From NCBI RefSeq assembly GCF_030272615.1, contig NC_081408.1:612069673-612133672 (forward strand): 64,000 nucleotides of DNA, read 5' to 3'. The translations under genes were made by a program, and so were the position numbers. This document shows, one piece after another, positions 1 to 11,441 of the stretch (positions are counted from its first letter, which is position 1; every line of letters starts with the position of its first letter). The notes under the pieces are model-generated. The model had not been told where the DNA came from and did not search any database. It worked only from the letters and a program-made list of their open reading frames with translations. Source of the DNA: Cryptomeria japonica (Eukaryota; Streptophyta; Pinopsida; Cupressales; Cupressaceae).

Positions 1-1
1 C

Positions 2-2329
2 AGTGTAGCTGAAAGGAAAAATAGAACAATTATGGAAATGGCAAGGAGCATGCTAAAAGCAAAACATTTGTCAAATGAGTATTGGGCTGAAGTTGTCTCA
101 TGTGCAGTCTATATAATAAATAGATGTCCAACCAAGAGTCTAAAGAATATGATTCCGGAAGAAGCATGGAGTGGAAGAAAACAAAATGTTGCTCACATGA
201 GAGTGTTTGGATGCGTGGCATATGCGCATGTCCCAAATGAATTAAGAAAGAAGTTGGATAGCAAGGGAGAAAGATGTATATTCGTGGGATATAGCGAAGG
301 ATCAAAGGCATATAAACTATACAATCCAATAACCAAAAGGGTAATAATCAGCAGAGATGTGCAATTTATTGAAGAGGAAGCATGGGATGGCACCTTAGAG
401 AAAACAATTAATGTAACAACAAGCATACAACAAGAAAATGGAGAAGAAATTATACCAGCAGGTATTCCTCCAAATGTGACTCCTCCCACTCCCATTCAAA
501 GTCAGCAAAGTGGTCCTCAAATGACACCATCATCAAGCACAAGGATAGCCTCACATATTCAAGCAAATACTCCTTCAAGTAGACAACAAACACCAACAAC
601 AATAGGAACTCATAGTGCAGGCCCATCAAGTCCACATTCTATAAGTTCAAATTCAAGTGACACGTCAAATCCAATATTGGCAAGCATGAGAAGACAAAAA
701 TTCAGAAGTTTAAGAGACATTTATGAGCAAAATGAAGGTGAGAATAACACAGGTCTAAATTCTCTTTTTGCATTATATTCACATCTTGATGATCCCATTC
801 ATTTTGAAGATGCAATTAAGGATGACAAGTGGATAAAAGCAATGGATGAAGAAATAAATGCAATAGAAAATACTAAAACTTGGGAGTTAGTGAGTATTCC
901 AAAAGGAAAAGAAGTTATGGGTGTAAAGTGGGTGTATAAGACAAAATGCAATGTAGAAGGAAGGATTGAAAGGCATAAAGAAAGATTGGTTGTCAAGGGA
1001 TACAAACAACAACCAGGTAGAGACTATGATGAAACTTATGCTCCTGTTGCAAGGATGGAAACAATAAGGGCAATCTTGGCTATAGCAGCTCAACATAAAT
1101 GGAAGGTATATCAAATGGACGTAAAGTCAGCATTTTTAAATGGAGTATTAAAAGAGGAGGTGTATATAGAACAACCACTTGGTTCTGAGGTTCAAGGACA
1201 AGAAGACAAAGTGTATAAGTTGAAAAAGGCACTTTATGGTTTGAAGCAAGCACCATGGGCATGGTATAGCAGAATTGACACATACTTCTTGAGCAATAAT
1301 TTTAACAAAAGTGATGGTGAGCCCACTCTCTACATCAAGGAAGGTGATGGTAAGATCTTAATTGTTGTTTTGTATGTAGATGACTTAATATTCACATGAA
1401 ATGATGATAATCTCATTGCTGATTTCAAAGAAACAATGAAAAGTAAATTTGAGATGACTGATCTAGGGTTGTTAAGATACTTTCTAGGAATAGAAGTGCA
1501 TCAAAAGAAGAATGGTATTTTTATTTGTCAATCAAAGTATGCAGATCAGATCTTGAAGAGGTTTAAAATGCAAAATAGCAAGTTTGCTCCAACACCAACA
1601 ACCACAGGTCTTAAATTGAGTAAGGATGATTGCAGCAATAATGTCAATCCAAACCTTTACAAAAGCATGGTTGGAAGTTTAATGTATTTAACTGCAACAA
1701 GACCTGATATAATGTATGAAGTGAGTTCAATTTCAAGGTTTATGGAGACCCCAAAGGAGACACACTGGTTGGCAGCCAAAAGAATACTGAGATATGTTAA
1801 TGGAACAAAGGCATATGGAATCTTGTATGGTGCAACAAATCATTTCAAGTTAGTTGGCTACACGGACAATGATTGGGCAGGCAGTTTAGATGATAGAAAA
1901 AGCACATCAGGTTATGCATTTCATTTGGGTTCGGGAGTTGTTTCTTGGGCTTCCAAGAAACAACCAATTGTTTCACTTTCTACAACTAAATCTGAGTATA
2001 TAGTAGCAACAGGGGCAGCATGCCAAGCCATATGGATGAGAAGGATATTAAAAGATTTAAGACATGAACAAAAGGGGGCAACTACAATATTTTGTGATAA
2101 CAATTCAGCAATTGCACTATCCAAGAACACAGTTTTCCATAAAAGAAGCAAACATATTGATACAAGGTATCATTTTATAAGGGAACTAATCAATGATGGT
2201 GAAGTTATTTTGGAGCATTGCAGGTCTGAAGAACAATATGCTGATATTTTTACAAAGGCATTGGCAAGAGATAGTTTTGTTCATCAAAGAGACAACTTGG
2301 GCATCATGGATGGCAACAGTTGTGATTAA
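2..2329 (+). pseudogene. copia pol: integrase C-terminus, reverse transcriptase, RNase H
   Basis: One reading frame from base 2 to the stop at 2327-2329, broken once by TGA at 1397-1399 just after the catalytic YVDD box (1373-1384). Most copia proteins have glycine there, so a single base change explains the break. The frame starts at the integrase VAERKN box, which holds the last acidic residue of the DDE triad. A Ser/Thr/Pro-rich linker (about 480-680) precedes the RT, which shows TWELVS, MDVKSAFLNG and YGLKQAPWAW. RNase H shows YTDNDWAG, STTKSEY and DNNSAIALSKN. Apart from the stop and small substitutions (SEY for AEY) it is well preserved, so this is a fairly young copy. The protein would copy retroelement RNA in cytoplasmic particles and insert the cDNA. 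Confidence 0.9.
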
Positions 2330-2336
2330 GGGGGAG
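2328..2336 (+). other. polypurine tract of C1
   Basis: AAGGGGGAG overlaps the pol stop codon and directly abuts TGTTGG, the LTR start. This is the usual site for plus-strand cDNA priming in copia elements. Confidence 0.85.
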
Positions 2337-3012
2337 TGTTGGAAAACTAATCCCAACTGCCTCATTTATTTTTGCCACCGTAAATCCTTATTTTTGGCCC
2401 CCCAACAAATTTTGCAAATTCTCACATGTGTGAGATTTTATTCTCCAGCTAATATCATTTAATCAATATTTTGAAGTTTGCAAGAGAGGACAGGTTTTGG
2501 TAAAAATGTAAATCTATATCTTCTTAGACAAGACTTCCCAGCTAGCAAAATTAAAATGCATTTACTTTTCTCCTTGGTTGGATCATACGAAACTTCTAGA
2601 AATGTCTTTGTTTTTTAATAGAAGTTTGGTGGTCATTTTGTAGTTAGTTTTATTGGAGATAATGAGAAGAAAAGAGTGCAAAGCAGAACAGCCACACATT
2701 TTCTATAACAACAACTGAAAGAGACATCTAGTGCTGTAGCAACAGCCAGTCAGACACAGGGGAGTTTAAACTGTTTTATTTTTTAGAACAAATTTGAAAG
2801 CAGCAGCTTTGTAATTTTCTATTTGGTGTAGATCTTGTAAACATTGGTTTATTAATATAAATAGAAAAGAAATTTGGGCAAATTCTGTGTTTAAATTTCA
2901 CTGCACTGTTTCCTTTTACTGCTCTGTTTTTTCTTTTCATGTCCTCTGCCTCATCCTTCATATTTGTCTGTATATTTAATTCTTTTATACGATTTTCATA
3001 TATCTTTCATGC
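2337..3012 (+). repeat. 3' LTR of C1 (right edge approximate)
   Basis: Begins TGTTGG right after the polypurine tract. A TATAAATA box at 2856-2863 marks the likely U3/R boundary. The second LTR copy is outside the window, so the right edge could not be fixed by comparison. Confidence 0.65.
2856..2863 (+). promoter_or_regulatory. TATA box in the C1 LTR
   Basis: TATAAATA about 520 bp into the LTR, where an LTR promoter would sit. Confidence 0.5.
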
Positions 3013-3092
3013 AGAACATTGAGGGATTGCTTTTATTTTGAAGATTAATGCACATTATTGTTTTGGTGTTGTCTGGCATGTAGACGACCAAG

Positions 3093-3311
3093 ATGCTCTA
3101 CGATCTTAGGAACCTTTCTTCTTATCTTGCTGTCTTGAAGGGTCATACGGGTATGATAAATGGTTTTGATCAGATCGATGATTTATGGCCATGGCTGCAT
3201 CAACACATAAATATCTTTAACCGAGCAATCATGAAGCCAATATTTTGTGATGTTGATATGCTTGAGATAATATTTCTCAGCTATTATCATGTAAGATCAA
3301 AGACAATTTAA
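3093..3311 (+). other. short ORF, possible WD40-like exon remnant
   Basis: A 72-residue open frame. Its first third (YDLRNLSSYLAVLKGHTG) resembles the strand-turn and GH-containing part of a WD40 repeat, and a pyrimidine-rich stretch ending in AG sits just upstream like a splice acceptor. The rest matches nothing I know. It may be an exon of an old host gene or chance. Nothing downstream continues the fold. Confidence 0.2.
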
Positions 3312-4116
3312 ATGAAAAAAAAAATTGTTTGCAACATTATTGCATTTGATCATGCAACATTGAAGTAGTAGTGATATTTTGATATTTTCTCCTCTTCCAG
3401 ATAAAATGATAAAGACGAGAGTGAGCTCGATCTGCTGGTTTTTTGGGAAGTTTTTAAACCATAGTTTTTTGCATATGGGAACCAATACTGATAGGATAAC
3501 TTGCCCCATGTTTTTAGGCTCTTAGAGCCTCTAGGTAACTTGAAATTTTACTGTTGTAATTAGGGTTAAAAAAGATGTTCTACAGATTTTTAGTTAATCC
3601 CCTCTATCGTCCTGTCTATCAAAATAACTGTAGAGGTGGGCCTACAGAGAATCAATAGCAATAATAAATAATAAATAATAAATGCATGTCAATTTAAATT
3701 TACATTTTTTGAGTAACATTGCGGCCACTTTATTTCTGATCTACTCAATAAGTTATATATGTCTCGGCCTAAAAACAATGAGTCAATATTTCATTTCAGA
3801 TTTTCTTTGTATCAAATGAGAATCGCTTCTGCAATTTGCTTCTGCTTTTATTATATATTCAGTTTTCAATGACACACTAGCAAAAAACAATTATTTTCAT
3901 GATTTAAATGTGAACGTTGTTCGAGTCAGATTCCTGTAGTGATGGAAGTACATTTAAGATACTATATATTTTGCCTTTTTCACAGTAAAAGAGATTAAAG
4001 ATGAACTCAAGAAAATCAAATGTTAATTATTTTTGGTATCAAAAAGTTTATTAAGTTCAGCAAATTCATGACCAAACAAATTCATGATTCAACAAAACGA
4101 AAACACATGACTGTTC
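3312..4116. other. no gene recognised
   Basis: AT-rich sequence with scattered stops in all frames. I see no conserved motif, only an AATAAATAATAAATAATAAAT run near 3661. Confidence 0.5.
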
Positions 4117-4575
4117 TTGCACTCCTTGGCAGGAACTTCGCTGCTATGCAGTTCTTGTTTTTCTATTGCTTCTGCAATACTCCTGAATTTCGCATTTCAA
4201 GCTAGCCGAGTAGTAGATCCCATCACAACTAACTTAAGTTTGGAGGCGTTGTGGATAGCACTGGTATCATTATCAATAACATTTGGCGCAGCAATACATT
4301 TGGTTGTGGCATCAAAGTGTTTCTGGTTGGCTGTGTTCGTGTGGGTTATGGTGTGCATTCTTCCCATAGGCATAAGGGCAATGTCACTACGAAGAAAAGC
4401 TCACTTGTTCACCCCACGTCACCACTCTATAATTTTGTTGCTACAAGGTTCCGGTCTTGCATTGGGTGTGTTTATTCCTTTTGTTGAAGTAGCCAGTGTG
4501 GTATTCTTTGGTACAATCCACCCTTCATTGCGTAGCGTTTGGAAGAAGCTCCATGCAATCAAATCCAGAATTTAA
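4117..4575 (+). CDS. unrecognised hydrophobic ORF, 152 residues
   Basis: Open from ATG 4117 to a stop at 4575. By eye it has about four hydrophobic stretches: residues ~5-28, ~42-65, ~68-88 and ~103-130. A basic loop follows the third (IRAMSLRRKAH) and a basic tail closes the protein (SVWKKLHAIKSR). That pattern suggests a small membrane protein or one exon of a larger one; the region just before the ATG reads on without stops, so the true start may be upstream. I do not recognise the family. No transposon frame surrounds it. Confidence 0.3.
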   Translation: MHSLAGTSLLCSSCFSIASAILLNFAFQASRVVDPITTNLSLEALWIALVSLSITFGAAIHLVVASKCFWLAVFVWVMVCILPIGIRAMSLRRKAHLFTPRHHSIILLLQGSGLALGVFIPFVEVASVVFFGTIHPSLRSVWKKLHAIKSRI

Positions 4576-4650
4576 CTAGATATGCAGTCAAATATTTCTC
4601 ACGTAGAGTGGATGATTAAATAGTAGATATCTTGAAAAAATAGGTTTTTT

Positions 4651-4952
4651 TAATAGGTTCTATGGGAGAGAATTATTCCAATAATTTGTTTACAGAATAT
4701 ATTTGGTTTATTGGATATTTACTCTTTAAATGTTACAATTTTACATATTTGAGATATATGAATATAATTATATTGTGCTATCTTTATATAATAGATTTCT
4801 TAATAGGTATTATGGGAGAGAATGATTCTAATAATTTGTTTATGGAATATATTCTGCTTATTAGATTTTTATTCTTTAAATGTTACATTTTTACATAATT
4901 GAAATATATGTGAATATATATAATTATATTGTGCTAATCTTTATATAATAAA
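4651..4952. repeat. tandem duplication, 150 bp unit x 2
   Basis: The segment starting TAATAGGTTCTATGGGAGAG at 4651 recurs at 4801 as TAATAGGTATTATGGGAGAG and stays alike to its end. Very AT-rich, no coding signal. Confidence 0.85.
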
Positions 4953-4990
4953 TCTCGTCTTCACTTTTATTATAGTTATATCCAAGAATC

Positions 4991-6335
4991 TTCATTAAAA
5001 ACAATTAGATCAAATCTCTTGAATATAACATCTGTAAGCTTAAATCAAACCTCTAACAAAGTCTCCTCAATAACTATCAAAATGTTGATTAAACAAATTC
5101 ACTTCTGTCTTCTTGAATATTTTTTAATGGAATCTTTTAATGAAAATATAAATTGATGCATTTTCACTTTGCTCCAAATGGTGCCTTCTGCTCTCGCCAC
5201 TTTGAAATCGGCTTTCCTCTTTCCTTAGATGTGATTCCTTCCAGTGCTGGCGATGAATCCCACTGTGTGAGTAAACATGGCATGTTTTCTTTCAAGAGCC
5301 CGAGCTCTATCTTGTTCACTCGACATAATTTAGACTTCAAAGGGCTTTTGAAGAATGGTGCCAGGGCTTGTGACCTATGGCCCCTCCCCCTCACACAAAT
5401 ACCCTACCATTATGTTGGGAGTCTAGTGCTTCGACTGCTTGGAAGGATGGTTTATCTCTTGGTGTCTCTCTATTGGATTCGCATGGTGGTGTTGGCTCTG
5501 CCACTGGTGAGCATGAAGGTGAATGTCCTCTTTTCTTTGCACTGCTCAAGGCACATTCCTGAGACTTGCATCGACAACCTAGTTCATGATAGGGAGGGTT
5601 TCATCCAATATCGCACCCTTATCTACAAATTTGTCAAAATATGGCTAAAGCTATGTGATCTTCATTAAAAACAATTAGATCAAATCTCTTGAATATAACA
5701 TCTGTAAGCTTAAATCAAACCTCTAACAAAGTCTCCTCAATAACTATCAAAATGTTGATTAAACAAATTCACTTCTGTCTTCTTGAATAGTTTTTAATGG
5801 AATCTTATAATTAAAATGTAAAAATTGATGCATTTTCACTTTGCTCCAAATGGTGCCTTCTGCTCTCACCACTTTGAAATCGGCTTTCCTCTTTCCTTGG
5901 ATGTGATTCCTTCTAGCGCTGGCAATGAATCCCACTGTGTGAGCAAAGATGGCATGTTTTCTTTCAAGAGCCCAGGCTCTATCTTGTTCACTCGACATAA
6001 TTTAGACTTCAGAGGGCTTTTGAAGAATTGTGCTAGGTCTCATGACCTGTGGCCCCTCCCCCTCACACAAATACCCTACCATTACGTTGGGAGTCTAGTG
6101 CTTCAACTGCTTAGAAGGATGGTTTATCTCTTGGTGTCTCTCTATTGGATTCGCATGGTGGTGTCGGCTCTGGCACTGTTTGGCATGAAGGTGAATGTCC
6201 TCTTTTCTTTGAACTGGTCAGGGCACATTCCTGAGACTTGCATTGATGATCTAGTTCATGATAGGGAGGATTTCATCCAATATCACGCCCTTATCTACAA
6301 ATTTGTCAAAATATGGCTAAAGCTATGTGATCTTC
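4991..6335. repeat. tandem duplication, 670 bp unit x 2
   Basis: TTCATTAAAAACAATTAGAT begins at 4991 and again at 5661. The two copies align along their whole length with scattered substitutions. At 5660 the first copy ends exactly where the second begins, so this is a clean tandem duplication. Confidence 0.9.
5153..5668 (+). other. ORF in the first 670-bp repeat copy
   Basis: A 171-residue open frame, nearly identical to the first ~170 residues of the next copy. It stops early only because the duplication junction falls inside it (…LCDLH then stop). No family recognised. Opposite-strand frames are also open for ~75 residues, so the true coding strand is unsure. Confidence 0.25.
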
Positions 6336-6592
6336 ATGTATGGATCACAACTCATTGGAAAGACAACTTTAAGGATGAGATTAGTATCTACCCTTGTGCT
6401 AGGGAATTCTTCATTCTAGAGTTTGAATCCCTCGCTAACAAGGAAAATGTGTTAAAAGAGCAGTTTGTCATGTTAGAAGGTAAATTAATTATCCAAATAT
6501 ACAATGCGAAAAGGTTTGTCAGCACAGACCACCTACAGGGCTCCTCATGTTATCACCAACCGACCAAGTGTAGACTTTCGTTGTGCACGTGA
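5825..6592 (+). other. unrecognised ORF, 255 residues, second 670-bp copy
   Basis: The same frame as in the first copy, continued past the duplication: a central hydrophobic stretch (MVYLLVSLYWIRMVV), then an acidic to basic C-terminus. The frame stayed open in both copies although the DNA differs at many sites, a weak sign of past coding. I cannot name a product, and codon content does not look like a normal plant gene. Confidence 0.3.
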
Positions 6593-6739
6593 TTCATGCC
6601 ATACTTTCTCAACTATTCATATTTGGTGGGATTAAGGTTTCTAAACTTTAGAGTTCAAATATGCCAATTTCATTATTTGTTTTATTTTTCACTCACTTTG
6701 GAAATCTTGAAATTTTAGGAACTAGTGTCGTGTTGCTAC

Positions 6740-7457
6740 ATTGAGATTATGACAAACTTCTATTATGACTATGACAGTTTCTAGTTCGATGGAAGAGTCA
6801 TGCAGAGTTATATTTTGGTAGTCTCCATTTATGGTTTGAGTTCACTTTTGACAAGTGGTGTGAGGTAAGGAAGGCACCTATTTGGTCATGGTAACTTCTA
6901 TGTTGTGCATACATTATATTTGGCAAGATGATCATTATGGAAGAGATAGGTGTTGTTGCTTCAAAAGTTGCTATGTGCAACATGTCATTGGATTAGCAAG
7001 GTGTTGCTTGTGACACAACTTACCTCTTAAACTTTGAAGATGGTTTTGAAATCCATGGGCACATACCTCTTTGTGATGAGATCTATTAATATGTTGATGC
7101 CTTAGTTGTTTTTTTTGAGAGAGGGAGACAGGTTGATTATTTCTAAGGTGGTGTTATGATGTCAGAGTTGTTCTCAAAATCTTTGTCATAGCTACTCCTG
7201 AAGAGCATTGGCTCTGTACATTGTATTGTAATTGTTATTGTTGTTGATATTACAATTGAGTATGGCTTTTCGAGTGTGTGTTTTTTTCAAAAGGGGTTTC
7301 CCACGTAAATCTGGTGTTGTGGTTTTATTTGTTTAAATTTGATTTTATATGTTTATCTAGTTTGCAACATTTTTAAAATTTGTGAGAAATTTCTGCATCA
7401 CCTCTCCTATTAGATTTAGCATTTGGAAGCATTATTCTACACTTTGGTGTCCTTTCA
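6740..7457 (+). repeat. probable 5' LTR of copia C2 (left edge unresolved)
   Basis: The right edge is set by the primer-binding site: LTR sequence ends ..TTTCA at 7457 and the PBS starts at 7460. The 3' LTR is lost, so the left edge cannot be fixed by comparison and 6740 is only an estimate. Confidence 0.45.
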
Positions 7458-7459
7458 AT

Positions 7460-7471
7460 TGGTATCAAAGC
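7460..7471 (+). other. primer-binding site of C2 (initiator tRNA-Met)
   Basis: TGGTATCAAAGC, one mismatch from the usual plant copia PBS TGGTATCAGAGC, placed two bases after the LTR end. Confidence 0.85.
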
Positions 7472-7576
7472 TTAGCCAATTTTTTATTGTTGTTGGGTTG
7501 ATAAGTTTTTTATGGTTATCTATTTTCAGTGGGAGTTTTACAATGGAATATTTCATAACTTTGTTGTAGGTTTGAT

Positions 7577-8330
7577 ATGGAAAGCACATCTAGTAGAATA
7601 GAGATGGATAAATTTAGTGATAGCAATTGTGAGTTGTGGAAACTCAAAATAGAGGACATGCTCATGTATAGAGATATATGGGCTGTGTTTCTTTGACAAA
7701 ACCCTAAACTACACCGCTAGATGATTGAGATAAAATAGATTGGAAAGCCAAGGGTTTAATAAGGCTGTGTCTGGTTGATTTAGTGCTCTTGAATTCCCAT
7801 GAGGAGAAGATTGCAACCACACTTTTAAAAAATCTTAGTGACATTTATCAAGGGAAATCTTTGGTGAAAAATTATTCCTGAGAAAAAAGTTGTATTCTTT
7901 GGGGATCAAGGAAGTAGGGTCTGTTGCGGATCACATGGATGCATTCAACATTCTTGTGGCTCAATTGAATTTTGTTGATGAGAAGATTGATGATCACGAT
8001 AAATGTACACTTTTTTTATGTTCTTTGTCGAACTCATGGAATCACCTTGTGATGGCCATTGGAAGCACAACAACCACTTTCAAGATGGAGGATGTGGTTG
8101 GTTTGTTGTTATCTGAAGAGATGCAAAGGAAATCTTCTAAGATGTCTAAGGAGGCCCTAGTTGCTCATGGTAGAACCATGGAGAAATGAAAGAAAAATAA
8201 CAAGAAGGGTAAATCAAAGTCTCCAGGGAGATCTAAGTCTCTTGGTGAAAAGTCGAAGGCTAAATGTTGGAACTGTGGCAAATCCGGTCATTTCCAGAAA
8301 GATTGTAAAGAGGAGAAGGAAAAGAAAAAT
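7577..8330 (+). pseudogene. copia C2 gag
   Basis: Starts at ATG 7577 (MESTSS…), about 105 bp after the PBS. An early frameshift region with several stops follows (7690-7890). The best-kept part is 7890-8189, a helical gag segment. A CCHC zinc knuckle CWNCGKSGHFQKDC at 8265-8306 is intact and would bind genomic RNA in the virus-like particle. A stop just after 8187 separates the two parts. Confidence 0.8.
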
Positions 8331-8780
8331 AAGAATGCCTCTAATTCTGATTTCGATAAATCCTCTCTATATGATGTGGATACTTTTGTCGTTGTCTTGG
8401 CAACCCATGCATCAGAAGATATATCATTGATTGACTCAAGTGCTTCTTTCCACATGACCTCTCATAGGGTTTTGTTCTCAAAGTACAAGGAATATGATGT
8501 TTGGAAGGTGTACTTGGGTGATGATTACCATCAGAAGGTTGTTGGCCATGGAAGAGTCATGATTTGATTCCCTGATGGTAGAGTGAAAAGGACTGATGGT
8601 GTCTTGCATATCCTTGGCTTGGCATGAAACTTACTTTTAGTTAGCAAGATGAGAGATGTGGGAGTGCAGGTTGTTTTCTTGCAAGGTGGATGCAAGATGA
8701 CTAGAGGCTCTATGGTGCTTGCTAAGGGTGTTCGGATTGGCACCTTGTATAAGTTGGATGCATGCACGGTTTAGTTAAAT
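8331..8780 (+). pseudogene. copia C2 protease
   Basis: The active-site segment reads DSSASFHM (8433-8456). Copia proteases normally have D-S/T-G-A, so the essential glycine is serine here. Stops at 8565 and 8625 cut the domain. It would have processed the gag-pol polyprotein. Confidence 0.75.
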
Positions 8781-8929
8781 AGTGCTTCTATGAAGTCCAA
8801 GAAGAGGGCTTTGGATTCTTCATCCTCATCGTCAGATCAAGTAGAGAAGAAGACTATTGTTTCAACATCTAATTGTTGTGCTTTCTAGGTACCTAAAGGT
8901 GCTAAGGCTTTGGAGATGAAACTTACAAC

Positions 8930-9790
8930 TAAGAAGACAATGTTGTGGCATTAAATACTTGGCCACATAGGTGAAAAGGGATTACAAGCCTTGAAAAATA
9001 AGAGCCTTGTTGAAGGCCTTAATGATTGTAATCTCAAGTTTGACTTTTGCAAACATTGTGTTTATGGAAAGCAACACTATTTTTCCTTTTATTCCAATTC
9101 TTATAAGTCTTCTAGGATTTTGAACTATGTTCATTCTAATTTTTTTGGTCCAGTTGATGTGTCTTCATTAAATAGATTTGTGTACTTTGTTTCTTTCATA
9201 GATGACTATTCTAGAAGGACATTTGTTTACTTCCTTAGAAGTAAATCTAAAGTTTTCAGTCGGTTTAAGGAATTTAAGTCCTTGGTTGAAAATCAGACTG
9301 GTGGTAAATTAAGTGTTTGAGGATAGATAATGGTGGTGAGTTTTGTTTTGTTGAGTTTGATAGGTTCTGTAAGGACCACATGATTGAAAGACAAAAGACA
9401 ACTCCATATATGCCACAAAAAAATGAAGTTGTGGAGAGGATGAACATAACATTGATGGAGAGGGCTAGGAGTATGCTAATTGGTGTTGGGCTTGAACAAA
9501 ATTTTTGGGTTGAGACAATAGCCATTTCATGTTATTTATTAAATAGATCTCCTACTTCAACACTTGTTGAAAATAACCCCATGGAGGCATGGTTTGGTAA
9601 AAAGCCCTTGTTAAGACATCTTAGAGTCTTTGACTATGAGGCATATGCACATGTGCCTAATTAAAAGAGATCTAAATTAGAGAATAAGGTGGCAAAATGT
9701 ATCTTCATTGACTATGATGTCAGTGTGAAGGGGTACAAGATTTGGGTTCTAGTTGTAAATAAGGTTTTCTATATAAAAAGTGTTATCTTC
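8930..9790 (+). pseudogene. copia C2 integrase
   Basis: The HHCC zinc module is partly visible (LWH, GHIG, then CKHC near 9045). In the core, the first catalytic Asp is Asn (HSNFFGP for HSDxFGP). The second is kept (RIDNGGEF, ~9320) and the Glu is kept (NEVVERMN, ~9423). A one-base deletion near 9306-9312 shifts the frame between the first and second catalytic boxes. A conserved AYAHVPN box ends at 9661 in a stop. Confidence 0.85.
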
Positions 9791-10150
9791 CATGAGTTGA
9801 AACCTTCCACAGTTGATTTGTAGCCAAAGAAGGAGGAGAAATAGAAGGAGGTAGTTCATATTCCACTAGCTCCCAAGAGAGATGAACTACATACTCCTAC
9901 GAGACTTGCTAATGAGGAGAGCTCTAGTAGCCCAGAGAGTTCAGAAGAGGAACAAGATCCTTAACCTCAGTCTTTGAGGAGTTCTACAGGTGATAGGCGA
10001 TAACCTAACAGATATGGATATTTTCCAGAAAGGTTTGGTTATTCATTGTTATATTCAAGATGCATTTTCTCTTTGATTGCTAATGTTGATAAACCTAGGA
10101 CTATTAGAGAGACAATAGGCATGCATGATGTAGATTCCTAGATGTAAGCC

Positions 10151-10819
10151 ATGAATGAAGAGATGGGTGCATTGAAGAAGAATGCTACATGGGATCTAGT
10201 GCCTTTTCCTGAAGGATGGAAACACATTGGTTTTAAATGGGTGTTCAAAGAGAAACTTGGTCCAAATGGTAGTGATGAGAAGTACAAGGCACGATTGGTC
10301 ACAAAGCGATATTCCCAGGTGGAGGGAATTGATTATGCGGAGATATTCTCCCCTGTAGCTAAGCTAACATCCATTTCGCTTTTGTTATCACTCATACAAG
10401 CTCATGATTTGGAAGCCAAGCAGATGGATGTGAATACAACTTTCCTTCATGGTGACTTGGAGGAGGAGATTTACATGTCACAACCAGAGTACTTTGTGGA
10501 GAAAAGTAAAGAGAATCTAGTATGCAAGCTAAAGAAATCTCTTTATGGTCTTAAGCAATCTCCTAGAATGTGGTACCATAAATTCGACACCTATGTGTTT
10601 TCATTGGGATTTCTTAGATCTAAACTTGACCATTGTGTTTATTACAAAGCTGAAAATGGTCATATTCTCATTATTGTCCTATATGTGGATGATATGTTGT
10701 TCATTGGGAATGGGAAGAGAATGATTTTAAATTTGAAGTCCCATTTGTTAGCACAATATGAGATGAAAGATCTAGGTACAACAAGGTACATTTTTTGGAA
10801 TGGAGATGAGAAGGGATAG
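10151..10819 (+). pseudogene. copia C2 reverse transcriptase
   Basis: TWDLVP, GFKWVFKEK, KARLVTK, then MDVNTTFLHG (MDVKTAFLHG is usual), YGLKQSPRMWY and an intact YVDD at 10682-10693. The frame is lost after WNGDEKG, within the region joining RT to RNase H. Confidence 0.9.
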
Positions 10820-10989
10820 AGCTAAAAGAAAGCTTTGAGTTAGCCAGAGAAAGTATGTGAACTCTGTGTTGCAGAGATTCAACATGACAAATTGCAAACA
10901 GCTAGTTGTTCATGTTCTATAGGGGACAAAGCTTTATGTGGAAGATTTTCCAAAGTCTCCTACTGAGATGGTGTACATGACCAAAGTTC

Positions 10990-11440
10990 TTTATGAAAGT
11001 TTTGTTGGTAACCTAATGTATGCTATGGTATGTATGAGGCTAGACATTGCACAAGCAGTGAGATTCCTTGGTCAGTTTATGGCTAATCTTTGATGGGTGC
11101 ATTGGAATGCAGTGAAGAGTGCATTTAGATATTTGCAGGGTACTTTCGAGTATTCCCTATGTTTCCATGGTAATCCTTCTGGACATTGGCATTCCATGAG
11201 TATTTGTGGGTATGCAGGCTTTGATTGGGCAGGTGACATAAAAAGTGGAAGATCCACCAGTGGATATGTGTTCACAATCTTTGGTGGTGTAGTAAGTTGG
11301 ATGAGTAAGTGGCAAGTTGTAGTCGCTTTATCCACAACAGAAGCTAAGTACATGGTAGCTACTCCTACTTGCAAAGAATCCATTTGGATTAATAGATTAT
11401 GATCGGATATAAGTTTTGATGTAGGACAAATTACTATCTG
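10990..11440 (+). pseudogene. copia C2 RNase H, truncated
   Basis: Recognised by WNAVKSAFRYLQGT, KSGRSTSGYVF and STTEAKYMVA. The first catalytic Asp is replaced (GYAGFDWAGD where the family has GYxDADWAGD). The domain breaks off after ESIWINRL plus a few codons near 11440. Confidence 0.85.
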
Positions 11441-11441
11441 G

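Larger units (their letters stand above)
1..3012 (+). mobile_element. Ty1/copia retrotransposon C1, 3' part
   Basis: The window opens inside the integrase of a copia element. It runs through reverse transcriptase and RNase H to a polypurine tract and a 3' LTR that begins TGTTGG. Gene order IN-RT-RNaseH is the copia order. The 5' half lies outside the window. The right edge of the LTR is not certain; 3012 is a guess based on a CA dinucleotide after a TATA box and a T-rich stretch. Confidence 0.85.
7458..11440 (+). mobile_element. Ty1/copia retrotransposon C2 internal region, decayed and 3'-truncated
   Basis: PBS, gag with zinc knuckle, protease, integrase, RT and part of RNase H follow in copia order on the plus strand. 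Homology ends near 11440 in mid RNase H; polypurine tract and 3' LTR are missing. Several frameshifts and many stops make it clearly dead. Confidence 0.9.

Noticed and set aside
4117-4575. Assignment of the hydrophobic ORF to DUF599 or another named membrane family
   Set aside because: Hydrophobicity is similar, but I could not match characteristic motifs, so it is left unnamed.
7460-7471. tRNA gene at TGGTATCAAAGC
   Set aside because: Only the 12-base primer-binding complement is present, with no cloverleaf around it.
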